From Bradyrhizobium genomosp. I (2014) (lineage in GTDB: Bacteria; Pseudomonadota; Alphaproteobacteria; Rhizobiales; Xanthobacteraceae): a stretch of DNA of 41,898 bases. Under the pieces are notes generated by a model. The model ran no database searches. It was not told where the DNA came from and saw only the letters and a program-made list of their open reading frames with translations. A program made the position numbers and the translations under genes. The stretch lies in assembly GCF_000261685.1 (NCBI RefSeq), contig NZ_AJQE01000168.1:1-41898 (forward strand). Reading direction: 5' to 3'. Below are positions 16,813 through 25,945 of the stretch, one piece after another (position 1 is the stretch's first letter; each line of letters begins with the position of its first letter).

Positions 16813-17595
16813 TTATCCCCCGATCGCCTGCTCGATCAGCCGCGCCTCGCGCAGCAAAATCTCCGCGACCTCCTGCTCGCGCCTTGGTCCGAGCCTCGTG
16901 CGAACGGCGGAGACGGTCATCGCCGCGGCGGGTTGCCCGTCCGGCGTCTTGATCCAGGTCGAGAGCGATTTCGTCCCCTGCACCAGGCCGATCTCCCGCA
17001 GGCCATAGCCCAGCCGTCTGGCGGCGGTCACCTCGCCCAGCACCGTCGCCACATCGGTCCGGTAGGCCTCGAACCGCTTCTCGTTGGCTGCGACGATCTT
17101 TCGCGCGTCCGACGCCGGCATCGCGGCGAGGATGGCGACGCCGGCGCTGGAGACGCCGAGCGGCCGGCGCGCGCCGACCTCGATCGACAGCACCTGGATC
17201 GGATAGACGCCGATCCTGCGATCGACGCACAGCGTGTCGTTGCCGGTGCGCACCGTCAGGAACAGCGTGTCGCCGATCTCGGCGGAGGCGCGCTGCAGCG
17301 ACGGATTTGCGGCGACCAGCAGCCGCGAGGGTCGCGGCCGTGCGAGCGCCAGCTCCGGCACCTGGTTGCCGATCGCGTAGCGGAGGGTCCGCTCGTGCCG
17401 CTCGACGATGCCTTCCTCGATCAGCACGTGGACGATGCGATGCACGGTCGGGCGGGTGAGACCGGTCGCGCGCACCACCTCGGCCAATGGCACACCGTGT
17501 TCGCGGCCTGCGGCCAGGATGCGCAGCACCGCGAGGGCGCGCCGGATCGCCTGCGCGCCCTGCCGCGGCACCACGGCGCTGCGGGCGGATCTCAT
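16813..17595 (-). CDS. IclR-family transcriptional regulator
   Basis: About 260 residues. An N-terminal winged helix-turn-helix (AIRRALAVLRILAA, VVRATGLTRPTVHRIVHVLIEEGIVE) is followed by the IclR effector domain (LGVSSAGVAILAAMP, RRLGYGLREIGLVQG, AAMTVSAV). The start at 17595 is chosen because AAGGGA precedes it; the ATG at 17613 lies inside a perfect palindrome that is probably the operator. It is divergent from the tctC-like catabolic operon, which it presumably controls. Confidence 0.88.
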   Translation of the reverse strand: MRSARSAVVPRQGAQAIRRALAVLRILAAGREHGVPLAEVVRATGLTRPTVHRIVHVLIEEGIVERHERTLRYAIGNQVPELALARPRPSRLLVAANPSLQRASAEIGDTLFLTVRTGNDTLCVDRRIGVYPIQVLSIEVGARRPLGVSSAGVAILAAMPASDARKIVAANEKRFEAYRTDVATVLGEVTAARRLGYGLREIGLVQGTKSLSTWIKTPDGQPAAAMTVSAVRTRLGPRREQEVAEILLREARLIEQAIGG

Positions 17596-17604
17596 CGCGC
17601 GTCC

Positions 17605-17625
17605 CTTGTCCATAATATGGACAAG
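17605..17625. promoter_or_regulatory. Palindromic operator between the IclR gene and the catabolic operon
   Basis: Perfect 10-bp arms CTTGTCCATA and TATGGACAAG surround a single A. The site is immediately upstream of the IclR start (17595) and 129 bases before the divergent binding-protein gene, where an autoregulating IclR protein would bind. Size and symmetry fit IclR-type sites. Binding is inferred. Confidence 0.65.
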
Positions 17626-17753
17626 AACGCCACAAATCCCTCGACAGGGCAAGCGCGCATCTGGAGATTGCGCTCCGATCGGAGTGTCTTTGAGCTGTCT
17701 TGCGCGACGTCAGGGCATTCGAAATGAGTCGGAAACGCCGCCGGGAGGTTAAC

Positions 17754-18719
17754 ATGAGATTAATCTGGATTGCCATAGCTGCCGTCACCGCGATGCTGGC
17801 GGGGCCTGCATCGGGCCAGCAATGGCCGGCGCGCAACGTCAAGCTGATCGTGCCCTATCCCGCCGGCGGCAATGTCGACAGCGCCGCGCGCATCGTCGCC
17901 GACAAGCTCCAGGAGAAGCTCGGCCAGCCCTTCATCATCGAGAACAAGGCCGGTGCCGGCGGCATGATCGCGGGCGAAGCCTTCGCGAAATCCGCGCCCG
18001 ACGGCTACACGCTGTTCGTCGGCGCCAACGGCCCGGTGCTGTTCGCGACCGAGATCAACAAGCGCGACGCCTACAACTGGAAGAAGGACTTCCTGCCGAT
18101 CTCGACGATCTCGATGACGCCGCTGGTGCTCGAGGTTCATCCGTCGCTGCAGGCCAACACTTTCAAGGAATTCATCGACCTCGCCAAGCGCGAGCCCGGC
18201 AAGCTGACCATGGCCTCGCCCGGACCCGGCACCACCAACCATCTGCTCAGCGAGCTGATGCAGTCGAACCTCGGCCTGCAATGGGTCACGGCGCATTACC
18301 GCGGCAATGCGCCGGCCATCAACGATCTGCTCGGCGGCCAGGTTCAGTTCGCGTTCGACCAGCTCACGGTCAGTCTCCAGCACATCAAGGCCGGCCTGTT
18401 CCGCGCGCTCGCGGTCACCAGCCCGCACCGCCTGAAGTCGCTGCCCGACGTGCCGACCTTCGCCGAGCTCGGCTACAAGGATTTCGACGGCCAGACCTTT
18501 ACGGGCCTCTTCGCGCCCGCCGGCACGCCGGCGCCGATCGTGGACAAGCTGCACGAGACGCTGGTTGCGATCCTGAAAGATCCCGCCGTGATCGACAAGT
18601 TCGAGAAGCTTGGCGGCGAAGCCACGCCGATGACGCCGGACGAGTTCAAGGCCTATCTCGAGCGCGAGGACGCCAAGTGGATTCCGGTGGTGCGCAAGGC
18701 CAACATCGCGGCCAACTGA
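17754..18719 (+). CDS. Tripartite tricarboxylate transporter-type binding protein (Bug/TctC family)
   Basis: A 321-residue periplasmic binding protein. A Sec signal peptide (MRLIWIAIAAVTAMLAGPASG) precedes the Bug-family opening WPARNVKLIVPYPAGGNVDSAARI. Later motifs are VIENKAGAGG-like IIENKAGAGGMIAGE, YRGNAPAINDLLGGQVQFAFDQ and LPDVPTFAELGYKDFD. GGGAGG precedes the ATG at 17754. No TctA or TctB membrane partners are in the window, so this is an orphan Bug protein. It heads the operon running to 22362 and probably captures its aromatic or dicarboxylic substrate. Confidence 0.92.
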   Translation: MRLIWIAIAAVTAMLAGPASGQQWPARNVKLIVPYPAGGNVDSAARIVADKLQEKLGQPFIIENKAGAGGMIAGEAFAKSAPDGYTLFVGANGPVLFATEINKRDAYNWKKDFLPISTISMTPLVLEVHPSLQANTFKEFIDLAKREPGKLTMASPGPGTTNHLLSELMQSNLGLQWVTAHYRGNAPAINDLLGGQVQFAFDQLTVSLQHIKAGLFRALAVTSPHRLKSLPDVPTFAELGYKDFDGQTFTGLFAPAGTPAPIVDKLHETLVAILKDPAVIDKFEKLGGEATPMTPDEFKAYLEREDAKWIPVVRKANIAAN

Positions 18720-18722
18720 GCC

Positions 18723-19340
18723 ATGCGGATCGATCCCACCGAGCTCGGCGCCGAGCGCATCTACCGCCTGATGACCGGCATCGTGGTGCCGCGCCCGATC
18801 GCGTGGGTCACGAGCCTGTCACGTGGCGGCGTGCTCAACCTCGCTCCGTTCAGCGCCTTCACCTTCGTCTCTCAGAAGCCGCCGATGCTCGCCATCAGCG
18901 TCGGCCGCAAGGGCGCCGAGTACAAGGACACCGCACACAACATCCTCGATACCGAGGAATACGTGATCCATATCGCCGACGCACCTCTGATGTCCGCGGT
19001 GCACGACTCATCCGTCGAGCATCCGCCTGAAATCAGCGAGGTCGAGCATCTCGGGCTGGAGACGCTGCCCTGCGACCTCATCAAGGTGCGACGGCTCGCG
19101 GCCGCGCCGGTCGCGATGGAATGCCGCTTTCGGCAATGCCTCGAATTCGGCGAGGCCAAGAGCCGGCTGATCGTCGGCGAGGTCGTCATGTTTCATCTGC
19201 GCGACGGCCTCGTGAACGACGGCAAGGTCGAGACCACGGCGCTCGACCCGATCGCCCGCATCGGCGGGCCGCGCTACGCCCGCCTCGGCGAGATCGTGAC
19301 GCTGAAGACCGTGTTTCAGACTCCCAAATCGAAAGACTGA
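18723..19340 (+). CDS. Flavin reductase-like FMN-binding protein
   Basis: A 205-residue flavin-reductase-domain protein with a split-barrel fold. Family signs are GIVVPRPIAWVTSLSRGGVLNLAPFSAF near the N-terminus and later LIVGEVVMFHLRDGLV and DPIARIGGPRYARLGE. It may supply reduced flavin to a monooxygenase or be an FMN protein of unknown reaction. It starts three bases after the binding-protein gene and is in the same operon. Confidence 0.88.
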   Translation: MRIDPTELGAERIYRLMTGIVVPRPIAWVTSLSRGGVLNLAPFSAFTFVSQKPPMLAISVGRKGAEYKDTAHNILDTEEYVIHIADAPLMSAVHDSSVEHPPEISEVEHLGLETLPCDLIKVRRLAAAPVAMECRFRQCLEFGEAKSRLIVGEVVMFHLRDGLVNDGKVETTALDPIARIGGPRYARLGEIVTLKTVFQTPKSKD

Positions 19341-19394
19341 GCGCGCGGGTTTGTCTCGCGCCCAGCTGCCTCAAGATCATCGGAGGAATTCACA

Positions 19395-20255
19395 ATGCGA
19401 CTCCTGAGCTATCTCGTGGACGGAGAGCCGCGCTATGGTGCTGCCGTCGAAGGCGGTGTGGTCGATCTGACCAGGCGGATCGGCCGCGACTTCTCGGATG
19501 TGAAGGCGCTGATCGCAGCCAATGCGCTCGCCGATGCCCAGGAAGCGGTGGCCGGGCAGAAGCCCGACTACGCGCTGGAAAAGCTCGTCCTGCTGCCGCC
19601 GGTGCTGGCGCCGGAGAAGCTCTGGTGCATCGGCGTCAACTACGCCGAGCGCAATGCCGAATACAAGGACAATTCGGACCTGCCCAAATATCCGAGCCTG
19701 TTCGTGCGCAGCATATCGTCGATGACGGGCTCCGGCCAGCCCATCGAGAAGCCTGGCGTATCGGACCAGCTCGACTACGAGGGCGAGCTCGTCATCGTGA
19801 TCGGGCAGGGCGGCCGCCACATTCCGCGCGAGAAAGCGTGGTCGCATATCTTCGGCATGACGCTGTGCAACGAGGGCACGATCCGCGACTGGCTGCGCCA
19901 CGGCAAGTTCAACGTCACGCAAGGCAAGAATTTCGACCGCTCCGGCAGCATCGGTCCCTGGATCGTCACCGCGGACGAGCTCGATCCGCGCGGGCCGCAC
20001 GACATCATCACGCGCGTCAACGGCGAGGTGCGGCAGCAGGATACGACCGAGCGGCTGATGTTCCCGTTCGACTTCCTGATCTCCTATCTCTCCACTTTCG
20101 CCACGCTGAAGCCCGGCGACATGATCGTGACGGGCACGCCGACCGGGGCGGGCGCGCGCTTCGACCCGCCGCGCTGGCTGAAAGTCGGCGACGTCGTCGA
20201 GGTCGAGTCGAGCCGCATCGGCGTGCTGCGCAACACGGTCGCCGCGGAGCAATAG
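19395..20255 (+). CDS. Fumarylacetoacetate hydrolase family protein
   Basis: A 286-residue FAH-superfamily enzyme. The catalytic domain begins near residue 70 (LWCIGVNYAERNAEY). Metal-binding acidic residues occur in SDQLDYEGELVIVIG, and GMTLCNEGTIRDW and GDMIVTGTPTGAG follow. Family members hydrolyse or decarboxylate diketo acids at the end of aromatic degradation. The ATG at 19395 is preceded by GGAGG. It lies next to an HpaH-like hydratase, as HpaG and HpaH do in homoprotocatechuate degradation. Confidence 0.92.
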   Translation: MRLLSYLVDGEPRYGAAVEGGVVDLTRRIGRDFSDVKALIAANALADAQEAVAGQKPDYALEKLVLLPPVLAPEKLWCIGVNYAERNAEYKDNSDLPKYPSLFVRSISSMTGSGQPIEKPGVSDQLDYEGELVIVIGQGGRHIPREKAWSHIFGMTLCNEGTIRDWLRHGKFNVTQGKNFDRSGSIGPWIVTADELDPRGPHDIITRVNGEVRQQDTTERLMFPFDFLISYLSTFATLKPGDMIVTGTPTGAGARFDPPRWLKVGDVVEVESSRIGVLRNTVAAEQ

Positions 20256-20258
20256 ATC

Positions 20259-21062
20259 ATGCTGGATAGTGCGACGATCGAACGGCTTGCCGCGCGGCTC
20301 GACGAGGCCGAGCGCACGAAATCGCTGATTCCGATGTTCACAAAGGAGTATCCGGATTTCAGCATCGAGGATGCCTACGCGGTCCAGCGCGCCTGGACGA
20401 AACTGCAGCTCGGCCGCGGCCGCGTCATCAAGGGCCACAAGATCGGCCTGACCTCGAAGGCGATGCAGAACGCGGTCGGCATCTCCGAGCCGGATTACGG
20501 CGTGCTGTTCGCCGACATGTTCTATGCGGACGCTACGCCTGTTCCGTTCGACCGCTTCCACGCGCCGCGGATCGAGGTCGAGCTCGCCTTCGTGCTGAAG
20601 GCGCCGCTGCGCGGGCCCGATTGCACCATCTTCGACGTGCTCAACGCCACCGACTACGTCACGCCCGCACTGGAGATTCTGGAGACGCGCATGCACCGCG
20701 TCGATCCGGAGACAGGAAAGACGCGCAAGGTGATGGATACGATCTCCGACAACGCCGCCAACGCCGCGCTGGTGCTCGGCGGCCGGCCGTTCCGCCCGAT
20801 GGATGCCGATCTGCGCTGGATCGGCGCGCTGCTGTTCCGCAACGGCGAGGCCGAGGAGACCGGGCTTGCCGCCGGCGTGCTCAATCATCCCGCCAACGGC
20901 ATCGCCTGGCTCGCCAACCGCCTTGCGCCGCACGACGAATATCTCGCCGCTGGCGAGGTGGTGCTGGCGGGATCGTTCACGCGTCCCGTCGACATCCGCC
21001 GCGGCGACACCTTTCATGCCGACTATGGCACGTTCGGCTCGGTGTCGTGCCAATTCGTCTGA
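20259..21062 (+). CDS. 2-oxo-hept-3-ene-1,7-dioate hydratase-like enzyme (HpaH family)
   Basis: A 267-residue hydratase/decarboxylase of the HpaH/MhpD family, the same length as HpaH. It has [35 protein letters not shown] (metal acidic residues) and a C-terminal [20 protein letters not shown]. It would add water to a 2-oxo-3-ene dioate, giving a substrate for an aldolase. It starts three bases after the FAH gene. The true substrate in this operon is not known. Confidence 0.9.
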   Translation: MLDSATIERLAARLDEAERTKSLIPMFTKEYPDFSIEDAYAVQRAWTKLQLGRGRVIKGHKIGLTSKAMQNAVGISEPDYGVLFADMFYADATPVPFDRFHAPRIEVELAFVLKAPLRGPDCTIFDVLNATDYVTPALEILETRMHRVDPETGKTRKVMDTISDNAANAALVLGGRPFRPMDADLRWIGALLFRNGEAEETGLAAGVLNHPANGIAWLANRLAPHDEYLAAGEVVLAGSFTRPVDIRRGDTFHADYGTFGSVSCQFV

Positions 21063-21087
21063 ACCAACAAGCATCAGGGAGCGCACC

Positions 21088-21474
21088 ATGACACGGCGCA
21101 AGAGCATCCACATCGGCGGCTTCAAGCACGTCAATCCGATTCCGAACGCCTGCCGCATCGGCAACCTCGTGATGTCGGGCGTCATCCTCGGCCGCGATCC
21201 CGCGACCAACGCGATGCCCGAGAGCCTCGACGCCCAGTGCGCCAACATGTTCGCGCACATGAAGGCGACGGTGGAGGCCGCCGGCGGCACCACCGACGAC
21301 ATCATCAAGATGACGGTGTGGCTGAAGGACCGCGGCAATCGCGGCCCCGTCAATGTCGAGTGGCTCAAGATGTTTCCGGACGAGCATTCGCGCCCGGCGC
21401 GCCATGCGCTGCCGATGGACAACATGGATGGCGGCGCGCTGGTGCAGTGCGACTTCACCGCCGTGATCGACTGA
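21088..21474 (+). CDS. RidA/YjgF family protein
   Basis: A 128-residue RidA-family protein (NACRIGNLVMSGVILGRDP, MKATVEAAGGTTDDIIKMTVWLKD, HSRPARHALP containing the conserved Arg). Relatives deaminate enamines, and some (2-aminomuconate deaminase) act in aromatic degradation. Its place in this operon suggests such a deaminase, but general enamine detoxification is equally possible. AGGGAG precedes the ATG at 21088. Confidence 0.88.
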   Translation: MTRRKSIHIGGFKHVNPIPNACRIGNLVMSGVILGRDPATNAMPESLDAQCANMFAHMKATVEAAGGTTDDIIKMTVWLKDRGNRGPVNVEWLKMFPDEHSRPARHALPMDNMDGGALVQCDFTAVID

Positions 21475-21486
21475 GGAGCTTTGCGC

Positions 21487-22362
21487 ATGCCGACCTATCT
21501 GCCGTTCGATCCCAACCCGCGCCGCCCAAGCAAGGCGCCGCCGCCGAAGACCGTCGACAGCCAGTTTCACGTGCTGGGGCCCATCGACAAGTATCCGGAG
21601 CGCCCAGGCGCCGCCTATCGGATGCCGACCGCGACCTGGGAGGCGGCGCTGCGCATGCACAAGGCGCTCGGCATCGAGCGCGGCATCATCGTGCAGACCA
21701 CGACCTATGGCGCCGATCATGCCGTCGTGCTCGACGGGCTCAAAGCGATGGGGTCGAACTATCGCGGCTGCGCCAACGCGCTGGTGTTCGCCGAGGCGAG
21801 CGACTCTTACCTCGCCAGGCTGCATGATGCTGGCGTGCGCGGCGCGCGCTTCAGCTTCCGCCAGGAGCTCGGCGCCGTGCTGTCGGACGCCGACTTCGCC
21901 CGCGCCATCGCCCGCATCCGCGAGCTCGGCTGGTACGTCAAGATCCAGCCCGAGAAGGACGGCATCATGTCGAGCGTCGCCAAGTACGAGAATCTCGACG
22001 TGCCCGTGCTGATCGATCACATGGCGCGCCCCGATCCCGAGGCCGGTAGGGCCGATCCGAACCTGCGCAAGATGCTGGAGCTGCTCGAGAAGGGCAATTT
22101 CTGGGTGATGCTGTCGCTCGGCGAGAAGACCTCCAAGACCGGGGCTCCCTACGACGACGTGATCCCGATCGCGCGCGCCTATATCGAGGCGGCGCCCGAC
22201 CGCTGCGTCTGGGCCAGCGACTGGCCGCACCCGGTCTCGGTGAAGCAGCCGCCGAACGATGCCGACCTGCTCGAGCTGATGAACCGCTATGCGCCTGACG
22301 AGGCGGAGCTGGAAAAGATCCTGGTGCACAATCCGGCCAAGCTGTTCGGCTTTGCGGATTAG
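21487..22362 (+). CDS. Amidohydrolase family protein, 2-pyrone-4,6-dicarboxylate hydrolase (LigI)-like
   Basis: A 291-residue TIM-barrel amidohydrolase related to LigI (COG3618-type). It has the N-terminal VDSQFHVLGP (in place of the usual HxH), IERGIIVQTTTYGADH, VLIDHMARPD and the C-terminal CVWASDWPHPV with a metal or catalytic Asp. The first histidine motif reads SQFH rather than HxH, as in divergent members. The ATG at 21487 has GAGGAGC upstream; a TTG at 21481 is possible. It is the last gene of the operon and likely hydrolyses a lactone or pyrone intermediate. Confidence 0.88.
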   Translation: MPTYLPFDPNPRRPSKAPPPKTVDSQFHVLGPIDKYPERPGAAYRMPTATWEAALRMHKALGIERGIIVQTTTYGADHAVVLDGLKAMGSNYRGCANALVFAEASDSYLARLHDAGVRGARFSFRQELGAVLSDADFARAIARIRELGWYVKIQPEKDGIMSSVAKYENLDVPVLIDHMARPDPEAGRADPNLRKMLELLEKGNFWVMLSLGEKTSKTGAPYDDVIPIARAYIEAAPDRCVWASDWPHPVSVKQPPNDADLLELMNRYAPDEAELEKILVHNPAKLFGFAD

Positions 22363-22412
22363 GAGGGGGAGCTGAACTGAGGTCGACTTCGGCGACAAGC
22401 AGCGCTCCCTCC

Positions 22413-22441
22413 GTTCCCTCCCCCACAAGGGGGGAGGGAAC
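22413..22441. terminator. Perfect hairpin between convergent genes
   Basis: GTTCCCTCCCCC and GGGGGAGGGAAC form a perfect 12-bp stem with loop ACAAG, between the LigI-like gene and the convergent LLM oxidoreductase gene. There is no T-run, but the position suits a bidirectional terminator. Similar CTCCCC/GGGGAG hairpins occur at 5284 and 35607. Confidence 0.5.
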
Positions 22442-22500
22442 GCGCTTCCGTCGTCGCAGCAATCGAGCCTCACCCGGTCACGCGAGAGGTCGCACGCTAC

Positions 22501-23493
<993 letters not shown>

Positions 23494-23745
23494 GTGAGGG
23501 TACCCGTGAGGGGCGCAAAGGGCGCGAGGCCTCACATATAGGAGGACAAAGGCGGGAATGCTGCACGGACCTGCCACGCGATTTGGATATCGATGGCGCA
23601 CGTGTCCTTTGAGCCAATCGAGCGGCCCGCGCCCCGGTTCACAACACTGTTATTGCGACCTATGGCGCCCTTCATCTGAACTGGGCGTTTTGCGCTTGGT
23701 GTTGTAGCTTGCCGGGCAACTGCATGGTTGTCAGGAGGAACTGAC

Positions 23746-24249
23746 ATGACCAGGGTCGTACTCAACCGCCGTAGCCTGCTCGCCGCTGGCGGGTCCGTCC
23801 TCGCAACCGGCGTTTTGACATCAGGCGTTTCCGGTTTGCTGTTGCCCGCCCGTGCGGCAGGCCTCGCGCCGACCGAAACGATGTCCGGCGGGGCGAACAA
23901 TTACCGCAAGGGCGCGGCGATCGTGGAGCGGATCGGCAAGGGCGGCTTCTGGATGAGCGGCACGGTGCGCCGCGCCGGCGACGGCGCGCCGCTCGCCGGG
24001 CAGCGCATCCAGATCTGGGCGCACACGGTCGAAGGGCAGGAGCACGAACCGCAGAGCCATGGCGCCACGCTCACCGACAAGGACGGCAAGTTCCGGCTCG
24101 AGATGCCGCAGATCATTCCGATCTTCGGCCAGCCGCATGGCCATCTCGCCTATGACAGTGGCGAGTTCAAGACCGTCTTCCTGCGGCCGGTGATGCGGAG
24201 CGCCAAGGAAACCAGCCTCGAGGCGCACTTCGTGCTGCAGCCGGTCTGA
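23746..24249 (+). CDS. Tat-exported intradiol-dioxygenase-fold protein
   Basis: A 167-residue protein with a twin-arginine signal (NRRSLLAAGGSVLATG, mature part after about residue 38). The domain resembles the transthyretin-like core of intradiol ring-cleavage dioxygenases (GTVRRAGDGAPLAGQRIQIWAHT, TLTDKDGKFRLEMP, PHGHLAYDSGEFKTVFLRPV). It is short, and the usual two-Tyr/two-His iron site is not obvious, although histidines occur at WAH, EHE, SHG and PHGH. AGGAGG precedes the ATG. Twelve bases later comes a ferric-reductase-like membrane gene. True dioxygenase activity is doubtful. Confidence 0.8.
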   Translation: MTRVVLNRRSLLAAGGSVLATGVLTSGVSGLLLPARAAGLAPTETMSGGANNYRKGAAIVERIGKGGFWMSGTVRRAGDGAPLAGQRIQIWAHTVEGQEHEPQSHGATLTDKDGKFRLEMPQIIPIFGQPHGHLAYDSGEFKTVFLRPVMRSAKETSLEAHFVLQPV

Positions 24250-24261
24250 GCCGACCTGCAA

Positions 24262-24900
24262 ATGAAGGGATGGAGATCGGCCCGGGCGATACTGATCTGG
24301 GCCGCCCTTGCCCTGGCCATTGGCGTCCCGATCGCCGCCGCTGCGGCAAGCGAGCAACTCGCATGGCGCGGCCCGGTCTATATCCTCGCCGGCTTCGCCG
24401 GGATCATCGCGCTCGGTCTCGTGCTGGTGCAGCCCCTGCTGATCGGCGGATATCTGCCGGGCCTGTCGGCCTATCGCGGACGGCGCGCCCATCACTGGAT
24501 CGGCGGCGCGCTGGCGGTGGCGGTGGTGATTCACGTCGCCGGCCTCTGGTTCACCAGCCCGCCAGACATGATCGATGCCCTGACCTACGCATCGCCGACG
24601 CCGTTCTCGCCCTTCGGCGTGACCGCGATGTGGGCGATCTTCATCGTCGCGCTTCTGGCGGCCCTGCGCCGGCGGTTGGGATTGCGGCTGCGAACCTGGC
24701 GCATCGTCCATATCCCCCTCGCGATCGTCATCGTCGCAGGCAGCGTGGTGCATTGCCTGCTGATCGAGGGGACGATGGAGACGATCTCGAAGGCGGCGCT
24801 TTGCGCGCTCGTCCTTGCGGTGACCGTAAAGGTCATGATTGACCTGCAGGTGTGGCGGAAGCGAAGGACGGCGCGCGGGGAGAATGTCGCGCGGCAATGA
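24262..24900 (+). CDS. Ferric reductase-like transmembrane (heme) protein
   Basis: A 212-residue membrane protein with about five or six hydrophobic segments (near 10-30, 38-62, 80-97, 118-136, 150-170, 178-195). Histidines at HHWIGG and IHVAGLW, then at WRIVHI and VVHCLL, lie in pairs about one helix apart, as in the heme-binding core of ferric reductase-like domains. No FAD or NAD domain is attached, so electrons would pass to or from a partner, plausibly the exported protein encoded just upstream. Confidence 0.82.
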   Translation: MKGWRSARAILIWAALALAIGVPIAAAAASEQLAWRGPVYILAGFAGIIALGLVLVQPLLIGGYLPGLSAYRGRRAHHWIGGALAVAVVIHVAGLWFTSPPDMIDALTYASPTPFSPFGVTAMWAIFIVALLAALRRRLGLRLRTWRIVHIPLAIVIVAGSVVHCLLIEGTMETISKAALCALVLAVTVKVMIDLQVWRKRRTARGENVARQ

Positions 24901-24932
24901 TCGGTGGATATTGGAGGTGAAGCCTCTCACCG

Positions 24933-25020
24933 CGTCATTGCGAGGAGCCCTTGCGACGAAGCAATCCAGACTGTCTCCACGGACGCATTCCTGGATTGCT
25001 TCGCTACGCTCGCAATGACG
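24933..25020. repeat. Dispersed palindromic repeat (CGTCATTGCGAG type)
   Basis: The outer arms CGTCATTGCGAG (24933) and CTCGCAATGACG (25009) are perfect inverted repeats. Inner parts GAAGCAATCCAG and CTGGATTGCTTC also pair, so the whole 88 bases can fold into one long interrupted hairpin. I recall this family as common in Bradyrhizobium intergenic regions; copy number cannot be checked here. Confidence 0.8.
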
Positions 25021-25076
25021 GAACCTCTGCGCCCGCCCAACTTGCCGCAGCCATCGACCAGGCGTAGCTTCGCGTA

Positions 25077-25571
25077 ATGATCGTCACGCCCCCCGATCTG
25101 AAAGCGTTCCTGCTCGCGACGCCGTTCTTCGGCGGTCTTTCGGAGGCAAGCCTCGACCTGCTCATCTCGATGCTGGTCGAGCGCCGCTTCGAGGCCGAGG
25201 CGACCGTGGTGGCCGAGGGCGAGCCGGGGCGCTCGATGTTCATCGTCAAGTCCGGCCGGCTGGCGGTGAGCAAACGGACGCATACCGGCGGCGTCATCCC
25301 GATATCGCGTCTGGAGCCTGGCGATTTCTTCGGCGAGATGACGCTGATCGAAATGCAGAACCGCTCCGCCACGGTCGTCGCGGAGGCGCCGACCGTGCTA
25401 TACGAGCTGACGGCCCAAAAGCTCTACGCCTGCTACAAGGCCGATATCCACGCCTATGTGATCATCCTGCAGAACATCAACCGCGAGCTGTGCCGACGGC
25501 TGCGCCGTGCCGACGATCGCTTCGCGGCACTGCAGGTGGGTGGCTCGTTTGATCGCGCGCAGGACGGGTAG
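25077..25571 (+). CDS. Cyclic nucleotide-binding domain protein
   Basis: A 164-residue protein that is almost entirely one cNMP-binding (CAP-like) beta-barrel: LATPFFGGLSEASLDLLISML, VVAEGEPGRSMFIVKSGRLAV, then the phosphate-binding cassette GDFFGEMTLIEMQNRSATVVAE. The canonical cassette FGE-x-AL...RSA is nearly kept. No helix-turn-helix or effector domain follows, so it is a stand-alone sensor module. Its role is unknown. A second protein with such a domain is encoded at 27776. Confidence 0.88.
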   Translation: MIVTPPDLKAFLLATPFFGGLSEASLDLLISMLVERRFEAEATVVAEGEPGRSMFIVKSGRLAVSKRTHTGGVIPISRLEPGDFFGEMTLIEMQNRSATVVAEAPTVLYELTAQKLYACYKADIHAYVIILQNINRELCRRLRRADDRFAALQVGGSFDRAQDG

Positions 25572-25628
25572 AACTGTTGCGAAACCACTATGTTTCGCCG
25601 CTGAGCAAGGCTCGATCGGTCCTGGAAA

Positions 25629-25832
25629 TCACGACTTATCGTGCGCGTACTTCTCCAAGACCAGCCGATTATATTCATCTCGCACGGCTCTTCGCGAAAT
25701 ATGCCCTTTCCGGTCTTTGGCGATTTTCAGAAGGTCGGGATCAGTCGGCGACCTCGAAGTCCGCCTGAATCTCGCAAAGAGCCGGCTCGGAGGCGACGAC
25801 GTCCTTCCAAACAGCCGGTCAAGCCATTCCAT
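25629..25832 (-). CDS. Small basic hypothetical protein
   Basis: 67 residues, opening MEWLDRLFGR and ending RDEYNRLVLEKYAHDKS, rich in Arg and Lys. I do not recognise a family. It is supported by a strong ribosome-binding site (GGGAGGA, five bases before the ATG at 25832) and by natural-looking composition in the C-terminal half. It lies alone between the cNMP protein and the non-coding repeat, on the opposite strand to both flanking protein genes. Confidence 0.5.
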   Translation of the reverse strand: MEWLDRLFGRTSSPPSRLFARFRRTSRSPTDPDLLKIAKDRKGHISRRAVRDEYNRLVLEKYAHDKS

Positions 25833-25945
25833 GGTGTCCTCCCGGACGGACCGCAGGCTACGACATTATCACCATGAATTAAGGGGTCAAAAGGACAGCG
25901 TGACTGCATCTTTGCGAAGAAGCGCCACCGTAAGCGGCAGCGATT

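Noticed and set aside
19377..21488. 703-codon open frame on the minus strand across the FAH and HpaH-like genes
   Set aside because: It is the mirror of two well-supported enzymes; length alone is due to few stop codons in GC-rich DNA.
23746..24249. Functional catechol-type dioxygenase belonging to the preceding catabolic operon
   Set aside because: It has a Tat signal, lies beyond a gene on the opposite strand, is too short and shows no clear Tyr2His2 iron site.
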